Shown piece after piece: positions 1-13,800 of a stretch of 64,000 bases of DNA (position 1 is the first letter of the stretch; each line of letters opens with the position of its first letter). The DNA lies in contig OZ024794.1 of NCBI GenBank assembly GCA_964017045.1, positions 26,861,427 to 26,925,426 of the forward strand. The letters are read 5' to 3'. The DNA is from Omphiscola glabra (taxonomy: Eukaryota > Mollusca > Gastropoda > Lymnaeidae). Both the position numbers and the translations under genes were made by a program. The notes under the pieces were generated by a model, which saw only the letters and a list, made by a program, of their open reading frames with translations, did not search any database and had not been told where the DNA came from.

Positions 1-47
1 ATGCTATTTTTTTTTAGAACTGACGCAAATCGTGACGCCAATCTGTG

Positions 48-213
48 TTAGACGTAGCTGTTGCGCTTACACGTGTAGATGATGGGTCGGGCATCATTGG
101 GTGTTGTAATGGGGGGTTGGGCGCGGTAGTAGCGCATGGGCTGGATGTAGATCCTCAACTTCTGTCTCTCCAGGCTCAGGTTGTGATCAGAACCACTGGA
201 CGAGTTCAGCTCT
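48..213 (-). CDS. Receptor exon M: C-terminal tail and stop
   Basis: The terminal coding exon starts after a CCCCCCAAGCAG acceptor in phase 2 and runs 54 residues to a TAA at 48-50. It contains [20 protein letters not shown] and ends KRNSYV. The last residues S-Y-V fit a class I PDZ ligand (S/T-x-hydrophobic), as in vertebrate PTH1R, whose tail also ends in such a motif. The 3' UTR continues off the left edge; no polyadenylation signal is visible. Confidence 0.88.
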
Positions 214-2189
214 CTGCTTGGGGGGAAAAACAGGAGGGAGGGGGTGAAAGTTTGATGAAACAATGAAAATGGGCACAATAATTGTGACTTTCTGATCTAC
301 TTTAAAAAATATAAAAATTAAATAGGTAAATATTCAGTGACTGATGGGGGCAGCCTATAGGAGGAGCACATGACTAGCATGAGATTTACTCTATCTATAC
401 TTGACATCGCCATTATTTTAAAAGATGTGGCGAATGCGGCATTGGTGATGAAGGGATTGCCACAGGGCAGCGGCATTGATCTGGTGTGTCTCAAGGGGTC
501 TCATGTGTGTCTCGAGGGGTCTCATGTGCGTTTCGAGGGGTCTCATGTGTGTCTCGAGGGGGTCTCATGTGCGTCTCGAGGGGTCTCATGTGTGTCTCGA
601 GGGGGTCTCATGTGTGTCTCGAGGGGTCTCATGTGCGTCTCGAGGGGTCTCATGTGCGTCTCGAGGGGTCTCATGTGTGTCTCGAGAGGTCAGAGGTGTG
701 TCGCACGATTTTGATATAAATGTTACAAATCGGTGTAAAAACGTTTTTGGGATAATTTATATCCCCCTCTCCATTGTATAATGGTAATTATAGTTAAGAT
801 AACACCAAAAATAATATAATATAATATCATTTTTAAATAATTGCCTAGCCTCCCTGTCAGAAGTAATATCTCTTATTCTGCCCCTGGTTCGTCCTGCTTC
901 CTTTTCACTACCGCACCCACCCCCACTCAACGTTTTCTTTAGTACTGAATGGAATAAAGGCTGTCATGCAGCGAGCTTTCATGCGTGACTCCAGCACTCC
1001 GGTAAACAGGTTGATTTGTTTCTTTAGGTGGAGGCGACTATTGTATTAAAGCAAGAAATAGCCAAGGGTGTGGTGTAGGTCTGTCTGTAGGTCTGTCTGT
1101 AGGTCTGTCTGTAGGTCTGTCTGTAGGTCTGTCTGTAGGTCTGTCTGTAGGTCTGTCTGTAGGTCTGTCTGTAGGTCTGTCTGTAGGTCTGTCTGTAGGA
1201 CTGTCTGTAGGTCTGTCTGTAGGTCTGTCTGTAGGTCTGTCTGTAGGACTGTCTGTAGGTCTGTCTGTAGGTCTGTCTGTAGGTCTGTCTGTAGGTCTGT
1301 CTGTAGGTCTGTCTGTAGGTCTGTCTGTAGGTCTGTCTGTAGGTCTGTCTGTAGGACTGTCTGTAGGACTGTCTGTAGGTCTGTCTGTAGGTCTGTCTGT
1401 AGGTCTGTCTGTAGGTCTGTCTGTAGGTCTGTCTGTAGGTCTGTCTGTAGGTCTGTCTGTAGGACTGTCTGTAGGACTGTCTGTAGGTCTGTCTGTAGGA
1501 CTGTCTGTAGGTCTGTCTGTATGTCTGTCTGTAGGTCTGTCTGTAGGTCTGTCTGTAGGTCTGTCTGTAGGACTGTCTGTAGGTCTGTCTGTAGGTCTGT
1601 CTGTAGGTCTGTCTGTAGGACTGTCTGTAGGACTGTCTGTAGGTCTGTCTGTAGGACTGTCTGTAGGTCTGTCTGTAGGTCTGTCTGTAGGTCTGTCTGT
1701 AGGTCTGTCTGTAGGACTGTCTGTAGGACTGTCTGCAGGACTGTCTGTAGGCCTTTAGTTTATAGGCCGTTATACATTATAGAATCATATGATATTTTGA
1801 ACATTTCTGTATCCTATGATATTTTGAACATTTTTGTATCCTATGATATTTTGAACATTTCTGAATCATATGATATTTTGAACATTTCTGTATCCTATGA
1901 TATTTTGAACATTTCTGAATCATATGATATTTTGCACATATCTGTATCTTATGATATTTTGAACATTTCTGAATCATATGATATTTTGCACATTTCTGTA
2001 TCCTATGATGTTTTAAGGTTCTGCTAAGATCTATGTCTATGTTTGGAGAGCTCACGCTGTGCTTTTCAGTATTTTGATTTTTATATCTATGAAATCTAAG
2101 GGAGAGAATATTTTTGATTGAAATAGAAAATGGGTAAATAATAAAATAATTCAATTGAAATCTAAATAACGTTAGATTTGTGTGTGTGC

Positions 2190-2222
<33 letters not shown>

Positions 2223-3608
2223 TGTGTGTGTCAATGTGTGTGTGTCAATGTGTGTGTGAGCAGTTTACCTGGACTCGTGTCTAGGAGAGCACGAGGGGCA
2301 AGCGCGTGCGTGCCGTGGGGAACAAGATGGCGACGTCCTTGGACGCACCTGTGAGCTGGCCGTGGCCACGTATTTGTTCTGGAACTTTCGGGAGTTTACG
2401 CGCAGCTTGTGCCTAATGTAGCGTTTTCTTATTTCAGTCTGCACCTTTGTAGGCAAAAAAAACGACAACCATTAATTAATACACCTCTAATATATAACAC
2501 AATTTAATACATGGAAATAGACAATTATAGATGGTTTCTCCAGATTTATAAAACTGTTTACATTATTTCAGACCTGTTTACTCTTACGATTTTGGCATAC
2601 AATGTACGATTTTGAGGAATTATACATTATATATTATGTATGTTTATTATTTACTATTATGGTAATGATATTGTATTTTGTGTTGATTTGTACGATTTTA
2701 AGAGTTTGAGGGTAAACAGGTCTGCTATTTGATGCACATTTGCTAATGCAATTTTAAAATTAAAAGAAACTGAAGTTTCAATAAGGAATTAAAAAATGTA
2801 AAAATAAATAAATAAAAATAATACGATTTCTAAATCTAAGTGTATATAAAAATATCTACCGCTTACGAAGTAATTTTAAAAAAATATACATGTGTATATA
2901 TATAAAGAGCAGGCTTTGAAAGCGAATGCCAGCCCTTACATTTTTTTCATGGCACATATATAAACATGCAAATTCAATTTTTTGGTTTGCCTTCTTTTGT
3001 GTTAAGTTTTCAGAATTCTTATTTTGACGTCAAACAAAGCCGTTCCATCCAGTGGCGTAGTGAGGGGGGCATCATGCCCCGGGCGTTACTCACAAGGGCG
3101 CCAAATGGTATATTTTACTATAATATTGTATGGTTTTCGAATGGGGGGCGCTAAAAAGGTATTGGGGGGCGCTAAAAATGTATTGTGCCCCGGGCGCGAG
3201 TTAAGCTCGCTACGCCACTGATTCCATCCCTCTCCAAGGAACAGGGCTACGTAACAACATCGACTTGCCACACGTCTCAAAGTCTTAAGCATGTCGTAAA
3301 GCCGTGCAAAACCACGAAACCCCCGATCGTACACAAGACACGTCACGGGTTTAAGAGATTAACGATTCGGTTAATTTTTCGGGACGTTCACGTTTGGTGT
3401 ACGGGGTGCCGGGAGCTTGTTCATAGAGCACCTGTTCTATACATCTCTCGTGTCAGTGAACAGTTGCAGTTTTGAATACTTTAAAGATTATTCTCGCCAT
3501 TCTTGGTTAATTATTTGGATAAAAGTCGATTTGGTTTGTTTTCTCCTGTTCTAGAGATCAGTGAATAAATAAACAAATAAATAAAAAAAAAAAAATATAT
3601 ATATAAAT

Positions 3609-3664
<56 letters not shown>

Positions 3665-6600
3665 CTACATGCGTATTAAAAAAATAAGATAAAATAAACT
3701 CTTTATATTTGATGTTTTCAAGGAGGCAGCAGGATGGGATATTCCGTTAGTTGGACGAACCATTCAGTTGAGTCGCATATAACTAACTGCTCCCACGCCT
3801 CAATGCAATTTGATTCATAGTTTAGGAAAATCTCTGGAAACTAGAGCGGGGTCAATAAATAAATATAACGATGCTGAGAAAACAAGGTAGATGATAAATT
3901 TAAATTTTAAAATTGAATTAGAAAATGGGTAGATAATCAAATATAGTGTTAAATAACAAGAGAACTGGATGTGGATTTTGGATATAGGAGCTTTTGTAGG
4001 GGTTTTGTGTGTGTGTGGGGGGGGGGGGGGTGGAGTTGTGTTGATGGATTTGGAACACATCTTGTATTAAAAAGTCATGATTCGATCTACTTGATTAGAA
4101 GTGAACAGAGTTCACAAAGACCAGTTTTCAGTAATGAGAGAAGAACACAACGTTCGAACCCGATAGCAAATCATTACCAGAGCTTCTCCCGCAATCCCCC
4201 ATTCAAGAAGTTGTCGAGTAATTTGCTCTGCACTTATACAGCTGCCAACTAATTGTTTAAAATATTCATGGACTGAAAACAATTATTTTATTGACGTTGT
4301 GTTTCGTGTTTTCAAATACATCAAATGAGTTCTGACCGAGTTTTTTTGGGGGGTTAAAAAATACGAATAGGGACTCTTCATATTCACTGAAGTACTATGA
4401 CTTAAGAAATGTGTTTACACCAAAATCTTATGGATGCCATTACGGGGAGAGGCGGGGGGGGGGGGGGGGGAAGCGCGTGAAAGCCAAACCATATTTTTTT
4501 TAAAATCTACAAGAGAATTACAAGGTAAATTTAACAACTATGGGGCTGTCCATTAATTATGTCAACAAATTTTTGGCGATTTTTACCCCCCCCCTCCCTC
4601 TTGTCAACAACTTGTCAAACTTCCAGAGACCGCCCCTTCTATAAAATTACGTCAACATTTGATTACCCCCCAATAAAAAAAATAAAATAATAAAAATAAA
4701 ATAAAATGAAAATGAAAAAAAAAACAACAATATTTTAAAAAAACTGGTTTACAACTACAACAAGAAAGTGAATAAAAATAAAATGTTTAGAAAAAAAGTT
4801 TAATAAACTTTTAACTTATGCAATTAAATTAAAAAAAAAAAAGTAACATTGTTGACGTCAACTTTTCATGACCTCCCCCCCCCCTCCCCCCTATTTTGTT
4901 GACATAATTAATGGACAGCCCCTATTTATTATTTTATTAAGAGGAGTTATAAAGTTTTGGAAGTTCATTGTTTCAGTGTTAAAGTTAAAGTTTCAGCTCC
5001 TTTTATATCTATTGTCTTAATGTGATATTTAATACGATAATTAATGTGATATGTAACGTGTCAATCTGTATGATTTTCTATGTGACATTCCATTATAGAT
5101 TTTAAGTGATTTTCATTTATTGTCAGATTATATGTGATATTAAATTTTAGAGTCAATATGGCATTTGTTGTAGGATTATATTTGATGTCTTATGTTATAT
5201 TTATTGTGACATTTGATGAGTTTTCCATGTGAGGTTTGAAGTGCCATTTAATGTGATCTTATATTCATGTGATATTTGATGTTATATTTTTTAAAACATG
5301 ATTCTCAAGTTGTTGGTGCTAAATTTGATGTGATATTCGTCCATCCATCCATCGTGGCACTACAGCCCAGGTAGGGCTTTGGCCTGCCTCACCACTTCCT
5401 TCCACTCATAACTTCCCTCCATCCCTGTGTCGCTACAGCTCATGTAGGGCTTTGGCCTGCCTCAACCACTTCTTTCCACTCATAACTTCCCTCCATCACT
5501 GTGGCGCTACAGCTCATGTAGGGCTTTGGCCTGCCTCACCACTTCCTTCCACTCATAACTTCCCTCCATCCCTGTGGCGCTACAGCTCATGTAGGGCTTT
5601 GGCCAACCTCACCACTTCCTTCCACTCATAACTCCCTCCATCCCTGTGGCGCTACAGCTCATGTAGGGCTTTGGCCTGCCTCACCACTTCCTTCCACTCA
5701 TAACTTCCCTCCATCCCTGTGGCGCTACAGCTCATGTAGGGCTTTGGCCTGCCTCACCACTTCCTTCCACTCATAACTTCCCTCCATCCCTGTGGCGCTA
5801 CAGCTCATGTAGGGCTTTGGCCAGCCTCACCACTTCCTTCCACTCAGACACAACTGATGCTTTTCTTTTCAAAGGTTAGATTCCCAGATCCTTCTCCAAA
5901 TCACACATCCATAAAAGCCTGGGTTTGCCTTTGAGCCGTTTTCCTCTGGGGTTTTGGTAGTGTACCCTCTTCACTCCCCCGTCATTATGCATTCTTCCTA
6001 AATGCCCGGCCCAGCGTAGCGTGCCCTTTTTAAAAAAAATGCCTGTTACTAGCGTGGGATCCTGATATAGGCTGCACAATTCCTGGTTGGTTCGTATTCT
6101 CCATCCATATTCATCCTTTGTTGGTCCATATAGTTTCAGGAGAACTTTTCTGTCACATGTGTTTAATAGGTTGATGTAATATTCCACCTAATAATTCGTG
6201 TGATATTATAATACGATGATATATCTGATGTGGCTTTTGATGTTATATCCTATAAAATGTGGAATTCGATGTTATATCCGATGTGGTATTTGATGTTATA
6301 TCTGATGGAGCATTAGATGTTATACCCGATGTGGCATTTGATGTTATATCCTATATGGAATTTGATGTAGTATCCTATGTGGAATTTGATGTTATATCAT
6401 ATTTGGCATTTGATGTTATATCATATGTGGCATTTGATGTTATATCATATGTGGCATTTGATGTTATATCATATGTGGCATTTGATGTTATATCATATGT
6501 GGCATTTGATGTTATATCCTATGTGGAATTTGATGTCATATCCTTTGTGGAATTTGATGTTATATCTTATTTGGAATCTGATGTAATACATTTCAACCAC

Positions 6601-7809
6601 TAAGCAGCCAAGAAGCAGAAGATGACAGAAAGCAATAATAAAACCGGGAAAACCCAAACGATCACGAGACGGTGTGCAGACAACAGAACGATAACAGTTA
6701 GAATAAAATAGATTGTACTAACAGTTCCTCGTACCTCCCCGTTCATGAAACAAAACAGACAGGCTATCAGCAGGCCCTGAAACAGATCAACAATTTTTTT
6801 TATTAGCTGACATTGTGTCGTCTGCCTTTCATGATTAATTGAACATAATGCATTGTTTCATACCTTGAAACTCAAATTTAGCTTTTTTTTTAATGTGATT
6901 TTTAAATATTTTTTTATTGATAAATAAAGCAAAGAACTATATTATCTTAGAGGAGCATTGGAAAGGTCAACCAATGGAAAATATGAAGCAGGTCAACCAA
7001 TGGAAAATATGAAGCAGGTCAACCAATGGAAAATATGAAGCAGGTCAACCAATGGAAAATATGAAGCAGGTGAACCAATGGAAAATATGAAGCAGGTGAA
7101 CCAATGGAAAATATGAAGCAGGTCAACCAATGGAAAATATGAAGCAGGTCAACCAATGGAAAATATGAAGCAGGTCAACCAATGGAAAATATGAAGCAGG
7201 TCAACCAGTGGAAAATATGAAGCAGGACAACCAATGGCAAATATGAAGCAGGTCAAACAATGGAAAATATGAAGCAGGTCAACCAATGGAAAATATGAAG
7301 CAGGACAACCAATGGAAAATATGAAGCAGGTCCACCAATGGAAAATATGAAGCAGGTCAGCCAATGGAAAATATGAAGCAGGTCAACCAATGGAAAATAT
7401 GAAGCAGGTCAACCAATGGAAAAATATGAAGCAGGTCAACCAATGGAAAATATGAAGCAGGTCAACCAATGGAAAATATGAAGCAGGTCAACCAATGGAA
7501 AATATGAAGCAGATCAACCAATGGAAAATATGAAGCAGGTCAACCAGTGGAAAATATGAAGCAGGTCAACCAATGGAAAATATGAAGCAGGTCAACCATT
7601 TCTTATGGTCTTATTTTCTTATGGAACCAGCTCCACAAATGTATTTGTAAAAATAAAAAATTATTAGTTCATAACCAAGCCAATAATATTCATTTTATTC
7701 ATGTACTATGTATGACTGATAATAATTCATATAAAAATATATATTTCATAAAAGATATAATGTAATTAGATAACTGACATTTCAATATATCAACCACAAA
7801 AAACAACAG

Positions 7810-7844
<35 letters not shown>

Positions 7845-10800
7845 CTTTATTGAAAGCTACGAATACAATAATTGATTATATAATACAATTCGTTACAAAA
7901 CTTGTCATGGAAATGTTTTTCTATCCTTACCTGAAAGGAATTGAAGAACATTTCAAAGTAAAGTTTAATGGTCTCCATGACCGCGTTGATGTTGTCAGGT
8001 ACACCTATGGTCACCAGGTAGTGGACACCGAAGATTGGGATCAGCACGAGGGTGGATTTGCCCAGTCGCCTGCAACGGTGCACACATCATGAACATTTTG
8101 AGAGAACAGACTCGAGAAATATGAACAACAATCTCTGCGAAAGATTTATGCGATTAAGTATAAAATGCCACTAGTGACTAGTCGAGGACTGTAATCAGTC
8201 ATGTGTTTACTGTGTCAACAGTCGAAAATACTTTGTGATCAGACGGTATGGTATGTTAGCTCTGAGTTGTATTTTTGAAAGGAGACACCACGCGTTACCA
8301 TTGTTACCCCTCTCCGCTTATTTACACTAAATTTGAATGAGATAGCTTTCAGTACAGTTTAGACGTAAAAATTCTCAACCAAAATAGCATGGACACTAGC
8401 CCTATGCAAGTACTCAATCATCATCATCATATCTGACAACATTGTTGGTCCTCCAATTTTCCACTTGAACCGAATTTTGTTTTAAAGTGAGGGAGAGTCA
8501 CTCAATCCATTGCTCAATAGCCTCAGTTGAATCAATGGCAAGATTTAGTCAAAACGTCTGGAAATAGACCAGGAGGCAGTGGATGACCAGCAACGTGTCT
8601 TTTGTGTTTCACAATGCTCTGTACGTCGCAGGAGTTGTCGGAAATTTTCATTATGTCAATGTCATAGCGCCTACGTCACTCCGTATTTGACCTACATGAT
8701 AGTAGATAAATATTTTGTCATACACATATATATATATATATATATATAACATCTACAAAACAGATTGTAACGGGAAGACAAAGGCTCTTAGCGTAATTGT
8801 TTTCGAAAAGATTGTCTGTTTATAGATTTTTACCTTACATATTGACAGAGAGAGTAATTCGTCTTTCAATTGAATCCTTTATAGTAAATTATTGGTGTGA
8901 AACCTGGAACCGCCCCCCACTCCCACATTTCTTCTTTACCCCCAAACAGAAAGTGCAAAGGAACTAAAAGAAGTCCGTCCACGTGACATATCTATCTATT
9001 GATTTGTCGTGAGACATCGTAGGCGTGAACAAGGGAAACAATTTAAATGTGAATCTTTGGACTCTGTGACGACAAATCAGTGTCATTGACGTGCTAATCT
9101 GAAGATGTTGCTGGTCCAATCTTTGGACTCTGTGACTGACAATCAATGTCATTGACGTGCTAATCTAAAGATGTTACTAGTTCAATCTTTGGACTCTTTG
9201 ACTTGACCATCAATGTCATCGACGTGCTAATCTGAAGATGTTGCTGGAACTTGATGAAAAGCCTAGGCCTGCCTTTGAGCCGTTTTCCCTTTTTTTTCAA
9301 AAATCGGTGCAAGACCCAAGCACAACAGTAATATCTAGAACTATATGAATTCAAACACATTTTTTCTTGAAAATCTGAAGAAATTTTACACATACAAAAT
9401 ATCTAATAGAAGAATAAAAAAATAATTACAATGCAATAGGCCTTTCTCGCTTTTACAATCACGTTCACACCCACTTCCCTACTTGGAAGCAGAGTTCAAT
9501 GCCCTCTAGATCGTGTCAAAGGGAAATCAAATTACTACGCCTTCTGAAGTTGTTAAAATTGTGTAATTTCAGAAATAATACGACAGACGAAATAATTTTC
9601 AGACACTCTTGCCGATCTCTCAGTTCGTATGTAATGAACCAAGAATTTGTGTCACAAAATTAGTTTTAAAAGAGCTTTTTCTCTATACATGTCATTTTTA
9701 AAAAAAATCCCATCATTCGATGATATATTTTATGAGAATTTGTTGGAATGTTGACAGCAGATTATATGTTTGATTGCTAGGTGCCAACTTTAAAAGTTTT
9801 TAAAGTTTTTTTATTTGATGTGGTTTCGCTGCACGCGATGCGGAGTAGCCCTGCTTTGGACTCCTATCAAAGAATTGATTAAAAAAAATTGTTATATGTT
9901 GAAGACTTGGCATGAGAAGATTACTGGATTCATTACTTTGAGTATTACATTTAGTAATCCTAGAACGCGGGCTCTCGTGAACATGATCGCTTAGATAAAT
10001 ATGAGAGGATTGAAAAAATCGGATAGGAATAAGTCCCCAAGCTGCTGAAACTCTAGGGAGCAGGAAGAAGGAAGGAAAGAGTGAGTGGGAGATAGCGAGT
10101 GAGAGATAAGTGGGTGGGTGAGAGAGAGGGAGAGAGAGAGAAAGAGAGAGGGAGAGTTAGCACTATTAGATCGGAGGGGAAAGGGAATATAATCTTTTAA
10201 AAAAACTTAATGTTTTTAATTGAACACATTGTGGTTGTCCATAACTATTCTTGATGAATGTTTATTATTGTAATTTTGAAATATTTCCGTCTTTTATTCG
10301 AACGGACACAATTAATTGACTACGGAAGTGGTCATACTTAGGATTTGTTGTGCGGCAAACTGGTTATCGGTTTTAAAATCCCCTTTGTAAACCAGTTGTA
10401 GTTATCGGCTTAAGAAATCCTTTTTAAACCGGCTATTGGTTTTAAAAATCTGTCTTAAACCGGCTATTGGTTTTAGAAATCTGTTTTTAAACCGGCTATT
10501 GGTTTTAGAAATCTGTCTTAAACCGGCCATTGGTTTTAGAAATCTGTCTTAAACCGGCCATTGGTTTTAGAAATCTGTCTTAAACCGGCCATTGGTTTTA
10601 GAAATCTGTTTTTAAACCGGCTATTGGTTTTAGAAATATGTTTTTAAACCGGCTATTGGTTTTAGAAATCTGTCTTAAACCGGCTATTGGTTTTAGAAAT
10701 CTGTTTTTAAACGGGCCATTGGTTTTAGAAATCTGTTTTTAAACCGGCTATTGGTTTTAGAAATCTGTTTTTAAACCGGTTATTGGTTTTAGAAATCTGT

Positions 10801-13800
10801 CTTAAACCGGCTATTGGTTTTAGAAATCTGTCTTAAACCGGCCATTGGTTTTAGAAATCTGTTTTTAAACGGGCCATTGGTTTTAGAAATCTGTTTTTAA
10901 ACCGGCTATTCGTTTTAGAAATCTGTTTTTAAACCGGCTATTGGTTTTAGAAATTTGTTTTTAAACCGGCTATTGGTTTTCATAATCAAGGCTCGATGGA
11001 CGGCGTTTCTGTACTTTTAGAAAATAGAAATAAAATGTGGGTGGGGGTGGGGCGGTCTTGGGTGAGTTCCCACATATTTCCCCCAGGACTTTGAACCCTA
11101 TTTGTAAGTATTCTAGATTTTTTCCTCAAAGCCATGTCATATCGACATGAAACTTTATAAGACCGCACCATCCACAGGCGTATGCGAGGGGTTACTTTGA
11201 TTAGCTCATTATGCATTATACAGCAATCTTCATTTAAAAATTTTTTTTTTTTTATTTTATTCATCACACTGTGTTCAATAGGCGCGCAAAATAAAATTTC
11301 CAGAAGTTAGCATTAAGTGGGATTCTTATTAAGTGCGTTACTTCAATGCATGTTTTATGAAGTAAAATGAGTAGATGGGAAGTTCCCACATTGTCGCCGC
11401 CATTTTTTAGAGCAGGCCTGCACAGCTCAAAATGTAAGGCGGGCCTAATACCTAATGAATAGCTTGTGCGGGCCGTAAAACTTTACAAAAAAACTTGTGC
11501 TGGACGAAAGATAATAGGACAGGGGCGAAAGGTATTAAGAAAATAATAATAATAAAGAATATTCGTTACTTCGTGGGCCGCAAAGTGGATGCTGGCGGGC
11601 CGAATGTGGCCCGCGGGCAGTAAGTTGTGCAGGCCTGGTTTAGAGGGTTATGTCTAGTTAAATAACAGTAAAATAAATGTATTATTGGTTTATTATTATT
11701 ATTTTTTAAAACTGTTTTTTTTTTCATCTTAAAAAAAATATTTGAGGATAAAAATAAATGGAAACCGGCTTGTGAAAATTAACCAAGCGGATATCGGTTT
11801 CAACACTGAAAATCCTGTTCCCTTTAACATCCATAGTCAAAACCGTTAGACAAGCCTGCTTTTTTTTTTAATGTCAACCCTTGATAAGTACAAACAGAAA
11901 CATGCGGAGATGAAATTCCTAATGTCAATGTTCTTAAGCAGCTCTGTGACACGGCGAAAAGGGTTTTGAGCATAATACGACATTGTACAGAGGACAGGAA
12001 GTAGAGTACAACAGTTCTACCACACCCCGTGCCCCCCAACTTCAGTCGCTATGCTCACAAAAACGTGAAAACGTTGATAAAATATGGAGATTGTAAGAAA
12101 TAATGGGTGCCGCTGTCAGTGACAACGTGGGCGATCCCGCCGTCCGTCATACTGAGAAGTTGGGAGAGCAGTAGAGTAAAGAGCTTGAAATAATGAGATA
12201 TTACGTCATCCGTCCGTCACATTGTGGCGATGGTGTAGACTTCGCAGGAGGAAATCACAAGGCCTGGGATATTTTTCTTTAGGATGTATAAGCTCGGGCC
12301 CTAGACAGCAAATCGCCTCTCTCCGCGCACCTGGATAGCCCAAGGGAACACCTTATATGGACGAGACAGCTTGGCACCAGTGGCGTCGCAGGAGTTGCTG
12401 AAAATTTTCCGTTTTTTATGTATCCGCCTACGGGAATATTTCTCCGGGTTTGAATTCAGAGTTTCCTTCTCTTAGATGATTTGCCAACCAAGGTTGATGG
12501 GTACCCATCTCCCCCACCCCAAAAGGGTGGGGGGAAGTACTGGTGGATATAGTTCAAATTATTGGACTCTTTATTCTATTTTTACTACTATAAACTTTTA
12601 TAATTTTTTTTATTGATGTCACTTTCTGTGGAGTTGTTGCCATTGGTTACCAAGAGTGAATCACTACACGTAATTAGGCAAGGATTTCAATAAATCAGTA
12701 TAGTTTGGCAGTAATGGCTGCCGAAAACTGTAGTAAATTATGGGGGGGGGGGGGGGAACAATGAAACGATTAAAACACTATCATCAAGTAACTTATTACC
12801 ACCATAGTAACATATTATCATAAAGGTAACATGACACCATTTATGTAAAGTAACATTATCGAGTTGAAATATCACTGAAAAGGCAATACGATTTATACCT
12901 TCTCTTGCTTTGAAACGTATGATGATAGATCTTTCAAGAAACTGACAACATTTACTATATAAATAAATAAATAAATAAATAAATATATAAATATATACCT
13001 TTTCTCTATTTCCCTGCATCTATATTACCCTGTATATTTATACCCTTTCTATATTTCCCTGTATATATTTTTTCCTGTATTTTTTTCTCTGTATCTACAT
13101 TTACCCGCATCTATATTAACCAGAAAATATATTTACCTGTAACTATATTTTCATGTACCGGTATTGCCCCGTGTCTATAAAAAATGCATGTTTTTACATT
13201 TATCTATATATCTATATTTCCCTGTATCTATATTTCCCTGTTTATATATTTCCGTCTACGTGTATCTATATCTACTTGTTTCCATATTTACCTGTATCTA
13301 TAAATTCAAATTTAGTATTTACCTGTATCTATAAATTCAAATTTAGTATTTACCTGTATCTATAAATTCAAATTTAGTATTTACCTGTATCTATAAATTC
13401 AAATTTAGTATTTACCTGTATCTATATTTCCGGGCTCTGGGCGGGGCGGTGCGCACTAATTTGGTGAAGAGGACACGGACGATGTTGATGAAGAAGATAA
13501 AGTTGACCTGGTGGACATAAAATAATCATAAAGTTAACACTATTTTCAATAAACAAACACTATTTTCAATAAACAAACAATATTTTCAATAAAAGAACAC
13601 TATTTTCAATAGACAAACACTATTTTGAATAAACTAAACATTACTTTCAGTAAACTAAACATTATTTTCAATAAACTGAAATAAATAACACAAGAGACAA
13701 TAACACACACAAAATGGGAGGTGTGAGAAAAAGACAACGAGAGGGAAATGAAGTGATAGAATAAAAGCAAATTCAAAGAAAGTGCGTAGGAAAGCCACCT

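Noticed and set aside
1068..2027. A 319-codon open frame with repeated RSVC units
   Set aside because: It is exactly the 12-bp minisatellite read in one frame, with no splice sites or domain.
5339..5855. Possible CRISPR-like array because of the regular 73-bp spacing
   Set aside because: Units are contiguous with no unique spacers and derive from a LINE tail; this is animal DNA.
6200..7598. Possible repeat-spacer organisation in the 24- and 26-bp arrays
   Set aside because: There are no spacers; these are head-to-tail minisatellites.
9256..9292. A second LINE RT fragment ([11 protein letters not shown] on the minus strand)
   Set aside because: Only about 30 bp resemble the fragment at 5917-5950; too short to annotate as an element.
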